Assembly: GCA_964507245.1 (NCBI GenBank)
Contig: CAZDQC010000076.1
Location: 1 to 16,218 of the forward strand
Source: GCA-2731375 sp964507245
GTDB taxonomy: Bacteria; Pseudomonadota; Alphaproteobacteria; GCA-2731375
Length of the DNA: 16,218 bases
Reading direction: 5' to 3'
Positions 13,191-16,218 of the stretch are shown in pieces (within the stretch, counting starts at the first letter, position 1; every line of letters starts with the position of its first letter). The notes under the pieces are model-generated. The model was not told where the DNA came from and did not search any database. It saw only the letters and a list, made by a program, of their open reading frames with translations. Made by a program: the position numbers and the translations under genes.

Positions 13191-14018
13191 CTATTTCGAG
13201 CGCCGCCGGCGCAGGATGTACTTGTTTGAGGGATTTCTAACAGCGCGGGTCCGCTTACCCTTTGTTGGTTTACCCCACGGGGTCACCGGATGTCGGCCAC
13301 CCGAAGTCCGCCCTTCACCGCCGCCATGGGGATGGTCCACCGGGTTCATGGCCACTCCGCGCACCGAAGGGCGTTTGCCCAGCCAACGATTGCGCCCGGC
13401 CTTGGCTAGCTTAATGTTTGAATTATCCGGGTTCGATACGGCACCCACGGTGGCCATACACTCCGCTCGTACCAACCGCTGTTCGCCCGAAGTCAGGCGC
13501 AGAATGGCGTAACCCTGGTCCCGGCCCACCAATTGCACATAAGTACCAGCAGAACGAGCGATCTGACCACCCTTGCCCGGCTTCATCTCCACATTATGGA
13601 TGATGGTGCCGATCGGCATGTTCGACAGAGGCATGGCGTTGCCGGGCTTCACGTCAACGCGTTCGCCCGCGACTACAGTATCGCCCGGAGCCAACCGCTG
13701 CGGCGCCAAAATATAAGATAAATCGCCATTACCATACTTAATCAGGGCGATAAAGCCGGATCGGTTAGGATCGTATTCTAGTCGCTCCACCGTCGCAGTT
13801 TCAAAACGCCGTCGCTTAAAATCCAACATCCGGTAGCTACGTTTGGCCCCACCGCCCCGGCGCCGAGCGGTAATCCGGCCATGATTGTTCCGGCCACCCT
13901 TTTTTGTCAGACCTTTCGTCAGGGCCTTGACCGGCTTACCGTTGTGTAACTCCGAGCGTACCACCAGAACCAAGCCCCTGCGGCCCGGCGTAGTTGGTTT
14001 ATACTGCTTTAACGCCAT
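13191..14018 (-). CDS. rplB: 50S ribosomal protein uL2
   Basis: A 275-residue protein beginning 'MALKQYKPTTPGRRGLVLV'. It carries 'KGGRNNHGRITARRRGGGAKRSYR' region (40-63), the SH3-like RNA-binding core, and the signature 'MNPVDHPHGGGEGRT' at 224-238. His229 corresponds in position to E. coli His229, important for peptidyl-transferase-centre assembly. The basic C-terminus is 'SNKYILRRRRSK'. uL2 is needed for subunit association. ATG at 14018 lies 4 nt past rplW. All conserved residues I can check are present. Confidence 0.99.
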   Translation of the reverse strand: MALKQYKPTTPGRRGLVLVVRSELHNGKPVKALTKGLTKKGGRNNHGRITARRRGGGAKRSYRMLDFKRRRFETATVERLEYDPNRSGFIALIKYGNGDLSYILAPQRLAPGDTVVAGERVDVKPGNAMPLSNMPIGTIIHNVEMKPGKGGQIARSAGTYVQLVGRDQGYAILRLTSGEQRLVRAECMATVGAVSNPDNSNIKLAKAGRNRWLGKRPSVRGVAMNPVDHPHGGGEGRTSGGRHPVTPWGKPTKGKRTRAVRNPSNKYILRRRRSK

Positions 14019-14022
14019 TTCG

Positions 14023-14316
14023 TTACACCCCGCCCATAACGTCGATGGATTCGCCGTCTTCCAACGTCACAATGGCCTTTTTCCAGCCCGACCGGCGCCC
14101 TTTGACACCGCGAAAATTCTTGGCCTTGCCCTTGACCCGTAAGGTGTTTACAGATTTCACCTTAACTGAAAACAATTCTTCTACCGCTTCCTTGATGCGC
14201 GGCTTCGTGGCATTCATTGCAACACGGAAACTGACTTGCCCATGCTCGGACCCCATAGTGGCCTTTTCTGTGACTACAGGACCCAGGACCGTTGAATAGA
14301 TTTGTTCTTTGTTCAT
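14023..14316 (-). CDS. rplW: 50S ribosomal protein uL23
   Basis: A 97-residue protein with 'GPVVTEKATMGSEHGQVSFRV' (12-32), 'EAVEELFSVKVKSVNTLRVKGK' (44-65) and 'GRRSGWKKAIVTLEDGESIDV' (73-93). uL23 is the main docking site at the peptide exit for trigger factor and signal recognition particle. Its ATG overlaps the rplD stop as ATGA (4 nt); a strong GGAGG lies about 10 nt upstream inside rplD, implying coupled translation of uL4 and uL23. Confidence 0.99.
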   Translation of the reverse strand: MNKEQIYSTVLGPVVTEKATMGSEHGQVSFRVAMNATKPRIKEAVEELFSVKVKSVNTLRVKGKAKNFRGVKGRRSGWKKAIVTLEDGESIDVMGGV

Positions 14317-14933
14317 TTATAGCGCGCCTCCAGAACTTCAACAGCACTCTTGGTCAGCACCAAAGTATCACGGCGCAGGATGTCATAGACATTAGCGCCG
14401 GTAGACGCTATGACTTGAACGCTGGGGAGGTTGCCGGCGGCCCGTACCAAATTTTGGTCCAAATCACCACTATCAATGATCAGCACATCACCCCAGCCCA
14501 AGTCCGCGACTTTGGTGAACAATGTTTTTGTCTTAGCCTCCTCTAGGGCTGCCTGATCGAGGATAACTAGCTTGCCCTCGGCATGTTTCACCGACAGCGC
14601 CGAACGCATGCCCAGGGCCCGGACCTTCTTGGTCAACTTGTGGATATGATCGCGCACGCGGGGACCATGTGCCACACCGCCACCCCTAAACTGCGGCGCC
14701 TTGTTGGACGAATGCCGTGCCCGGCCAGTGCCCTTCTGGCGCCAAATTTTGGCGCCAGAACCACGGATCGCGTTACGCTCCTTGGAACCATGATTGCCTC
14801 CCCGGCGCTTCGCCAATTGCCAAGTGACCACGCGGTGCAGGATGTCGCGTCGTGGTTTGATGCCAAAGACTTCCTCCGCCAGCTCAATATTGCCTATGGC
14901 CTTGTTATCCAGGGTTATTACCTTTGTCTTCAT
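14313..14933 (-). CDS. rplD: 50S ribosomal protein uL4
   Basis: A 206-residue protein. The globular domain is interrupted by the tunnel loop 'GSGAKIWRQKGTGRARHSS' (58-76) and 'GGGVAHGPRVRDH' (84-96); Lys67 corresponds to E. coli Lys63, the site of a classical erythromycin-resistance change. The remainder has 'LLIIDSGDLDQNLVRAAGNLPSV'-like sequence (residues 150-172), typical of uL4. In E. coli uL4 also represses the S10 operon by attenuation and binds RNase E; I see no direct evidence of this here because the operon leader lies outside the window. ATG at 14933 is 5 nt past rplC, with AAGGGA upstream. Confidence 0.98.
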   Translation of the reverse strand: MKTKVITLDNKAIGNIELAEEVFGIKPRRDILHRVVTWQLAKRRGGNHGSKERNAIRGSGAKIWRQKGTGRARHSSNKAPQFRGGGVAHGPRVRDHIHKLTKKVRALGMRSALSVKHAEGKLVILDQAALEEAKTKTLFTKVADLGWGDVLIIDSGDLDQNLVRAAGNLPSVQVIASTGANVYDILRRDTLVLTKSAVEVLEARYK

Positions 14934-14938
14934 GGCAA

Positions 14939-15811
14939 TTATCCCTTCTCGCCGCCGCCTTTGGGTGGATCGTCTAAATCATCCAAGACTTCCTCTGCCT
15001 CGACATCGCCGGGGACAGCCCCTGCAGTCTCTTCGACAGGAGCTTTTTCTATTACGTTCTCTGTAGTTTCTTCCAGCGCATTTTCTACCGGTTCCTCAAC
15101 GAACACCTCTGCAGATGTGACCTCTTCCACCGGCCGCTCGATTAGACCCGCCGGCTTGGGGGCATCTTCATGCAGCGCCTTTTTCACCGCGTCTTGAATT
15201 AGCACCCAACCGCTCTTGAAACCCGGCACTGAGCCTTTGACCAACAATAGGCCCGCGTCATCGTCCGTGCCTACCACTTCGAGGTTTTGTATTGTGACTT
15301 GACCTGCGCCCATCTGACCGGCCATTTTTTTACCTTTGAAGACCTTGCCAGGATCCTGGCATTGACCTGTTGAACCGTGGGCACGGTGTGAAATTGAAAC
15401 ACCGTGAGAGGCGCGCAAGCCAGCGAAACCCCAACGCTTCATTGCACCGGCAAAGCCTTTTCCAATAGATATACCACCGACGTCCACATATTGACCCCTT
15501 GCGAAATGGGAAGGGATCAACTGTGCGCCTACCTCGATCATGGCGTCGTCCGAAACCCGGAATTCTACCAAGCGTTTCTTAGGCTCCACCTGCGCCTTAG
15601 CATAGTGGCCCCGCATGGCTTGGCTAACATTCTTTACTTTGGCCTTGCCCACACCTAACTGAACGGCTGTATAGCCGTCCCGTTCCTGGGTTCGTTGATC
15701 CACCACCTGACAATTGTCAACATGCAGGACTGTCACCGGAACGTGGCCACCGTCTTCCTTAAAAACTCGGCTCATGCCTACCTTTTGTGCAACAAGACCA
15801 GAACGCTTCAT
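14939..15811 (-). CDS. rplC: 50S ribosomal protein uL3 with long acidic C-terminal extension
   Basis: A 290-residue uL3, well above E. coli (209). The core (1 to about 214) starts 'MKRSGLVAQKVGMSRVFKED' and has the signature 'GFAGAMKRWGFAGLRASHGVS' (119-139) and the central extension 'SHRAHGSTGQ' then 'GKVFKGKKMAGQMG' that reaches the peptidyl-transferase centre. Gln150 matches the residue methylated by PrmB in E. coli. From 215 to 290 the chain becomes low-complexity and acidic: 24 Asp/Glu against 5 Lys/Arg, with Pro, Val and Thr, ending in 'GGGEKG'. Alphaproteobacterial uL3 often has some acidic or Ala-rich tail, but 76 residues seems long. The reading frame is intact and ends 5 nt before rplD. 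ATG at 15811 has AGGA 7 nt upstream. Confidence 0.98.
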   Translation of the reverse strand: MKRSGLVAQKVGMSRVFKEDGGHVPVTVLHVDNCQVVDQRTQERDGYTAVQLGVGKAKVKNVSQAMRGHYAKAQVEPKKRLVEFRVSDDAMIEVGAQLIPSHFARGQYVDVGGISIGKGFAGAMKRWGFAGLRASHGVSISHRAHGSTGQCQDPGKVFKGKKMAGQMGAGQVTIQNLEVVGTDDDAGLLLVKGSVPGFKSGWVLIQDAVKKALHEDAPKPAGLIERPVEEVTSAEVFVEEPVENALEETTENVIEKAPVEETAGAVPGDVEAEEVLDDLDDPPKGGGEKG

Positions 15812-15820
15812 AATACAATC

Positions 15821-16129
15821 CTAAAGTTTGATTTCCACGTCCACGCCAGCAGCCAGATCAAGCTTCATTAGCGCGTCCACTGTCTGCGGCGTTGGGTCAA
15901 TTATGTCGAGTAACCGCTTGTGCGTACGAATCTCAAACTGTTCCCGTGATTTCTTGTCAATATGCGGCGAACGCAATACTGTGAATTTCTCTATCCGCGT
16001 TGGCAAGGGAATGGGTCCACGCACCCGAGCTCCCGTGCGTTTTGCTGTCGAAGCAATCTCCAATGTCGCCTGGTCAAGCACGCGATGCTCAAACGCCTTT
16101 AGGCGGATACGGATGTTTTGGCTTTCCAT
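15821..16129 (-). CDS. rpsJ: 30S ribosomal protein uS10 (NusE)
   Basis: A 102-residue protein beginning 'MESQNIRIRLKAFEHRVLDQ' with the signature 'AKRTGARVRGPIPLPTR' (29-45) and 'SREQFEIRTHKRLLDI' (61-76). Besides its place in the 30S head, uS10 is NusE, which with NusB and NusG acts in antitermination and in coupling transcription to translation. First gene of the S10 block; the 42-nt spacer after tuf shows no terminator, so tuf and rpsJ are probably on the same transcript. The stop lies 9 nt before rplC. Confidence 0.99.
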   Translation of the reverse strand: MESQNIRIRLKAFEHRVLDQATLEIASTAKRTGARVRGPIPLPTRIEKFTVLRSPHIDKKSREQFEIRTHKRLLDIIDPTPQTVDALMKLDLAAGVDVEIKL

Positions 16130-16171
16130 GCTCTTTTTCCTGCCTTCGGATCAGTTCAATTCGCTACTCGA

Positions 16172-16218
16172 TTAGTCGACTATTGCGGCCACGACGCCAG
16201 CGCCGACGGTACGACCGC
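16172..16218 (-). CDS. tuf: Elongation factor Tu, C-terminal end only (5' part outside window)
   Basis: The last 14 codons read GRTVGAGVVAAIVD and then TAA, the universally conserved C-terminus of bacterial EF-Tu (domain III). The rest lies beyond the right edge. EF-Tu delivers aminoacyl-tRNA to the ribosome with GTP. A tuf gene directly before rpsJ is the normal arrangement at the str-S10 junction of alphaproteobacteria. A tuf tail this short cannot show whether the genome has a second copy. Confidence 0.93.
   Translation of the reverse strand, partial: GRTVGAGVVAAIVD

Noticed and set aside
14583..15197. A 204-codon plus-strand frame opposite rplC-rplD, rich in Ser/Thr
   Set aside because: Its Ser/Thr-rich part is just the complement of the acidic tail codons of uL3; no independent evidence of coding.
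1..16218. Mobile elements, CRISPR arrays, tRNA genes, defence or biosynthetic clusters
   Set aside because: None seen. The window is filled with conserved core genes on one strand, in an order known for alphaproteobacteria, with no long repeats or integrase-like genes.

Overview
This window is the conserved ribosomal-protein super-operon (S10-spc-alpha) of an alphaproteobacterium. Every gene lies on the minus strand, so transcription runs from the right end of the window to the left. The order tuf-rpsJ-rplCDWB-rpsS-rplV-rpsC-rplP-rpmC-rpsQ-rplNXE-rpsN-rpsH-rplFR-rpsE-rpmD-rplO-secY-adk-rpsM-rpsK-rpoA-rplQ points to Alphaproteobacteria: adk sits between secY and rpsM, rpmJ and rpsD are absent, and a DegP/HtrA-type protease plus rarA follow rplQ. 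The sequences of RpoA, bL17, uL14 and uS3 fit this, perhaps a Rhodospirillales-like lineage. GC content looks moderate (mid-50s % by eye). The genus cannot be named from the sequence alone.

Layout in transcription order. 16218-16172: last 14 codons of tuf (EF-Tu). 16129-10906: the S10 block (rpsJ to rpsQ), tightly packed with several overlapping stop/start pairs. 10884-6541: the spc ribosomal genes (rplN to rplO), mostly tight but with two spacers of about 95 nt (rplE/rpsN and rpsE/rpmD). 6481-4488: secY and adk, overlapping by 4 nt. 4487-4324: a 164-nt spacer with a candidate promoter and leader. 4323-1964: rpsM, rpsK, rpoA, rplQ. 1893-1928: a strong intrinsic terminator. 1848-1: a periplasmic serine protease (DegP/DegQ type) overlapping rarA by 4 nt; rarA runs off the left edge.

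The genes make ribosomal proteins of both subunits, the RNA polymerase alpha subunit, the SecY translocon channel, adenylate kinase and EF-Tu, so the locus couples growth-rate-dependent synthesis of the translation, transcription and secretion machinery. Seven junctions overlap, which implies translational coupling.

No mobile element, CRISPR array, tRNA, rRNA, defence system or novel gene cluster is visible, and no gap between genes exceeds 164 nt. I do not see an undescribed system. The points worth a second look are modest: a long acidic tail on uL3, hairpins in the spacers just before secY and rpoA, the alpha-operon leader, a strong terminator followed by a protease gene with no obvious promoter, and weak codon bias for such highly expressed genes.
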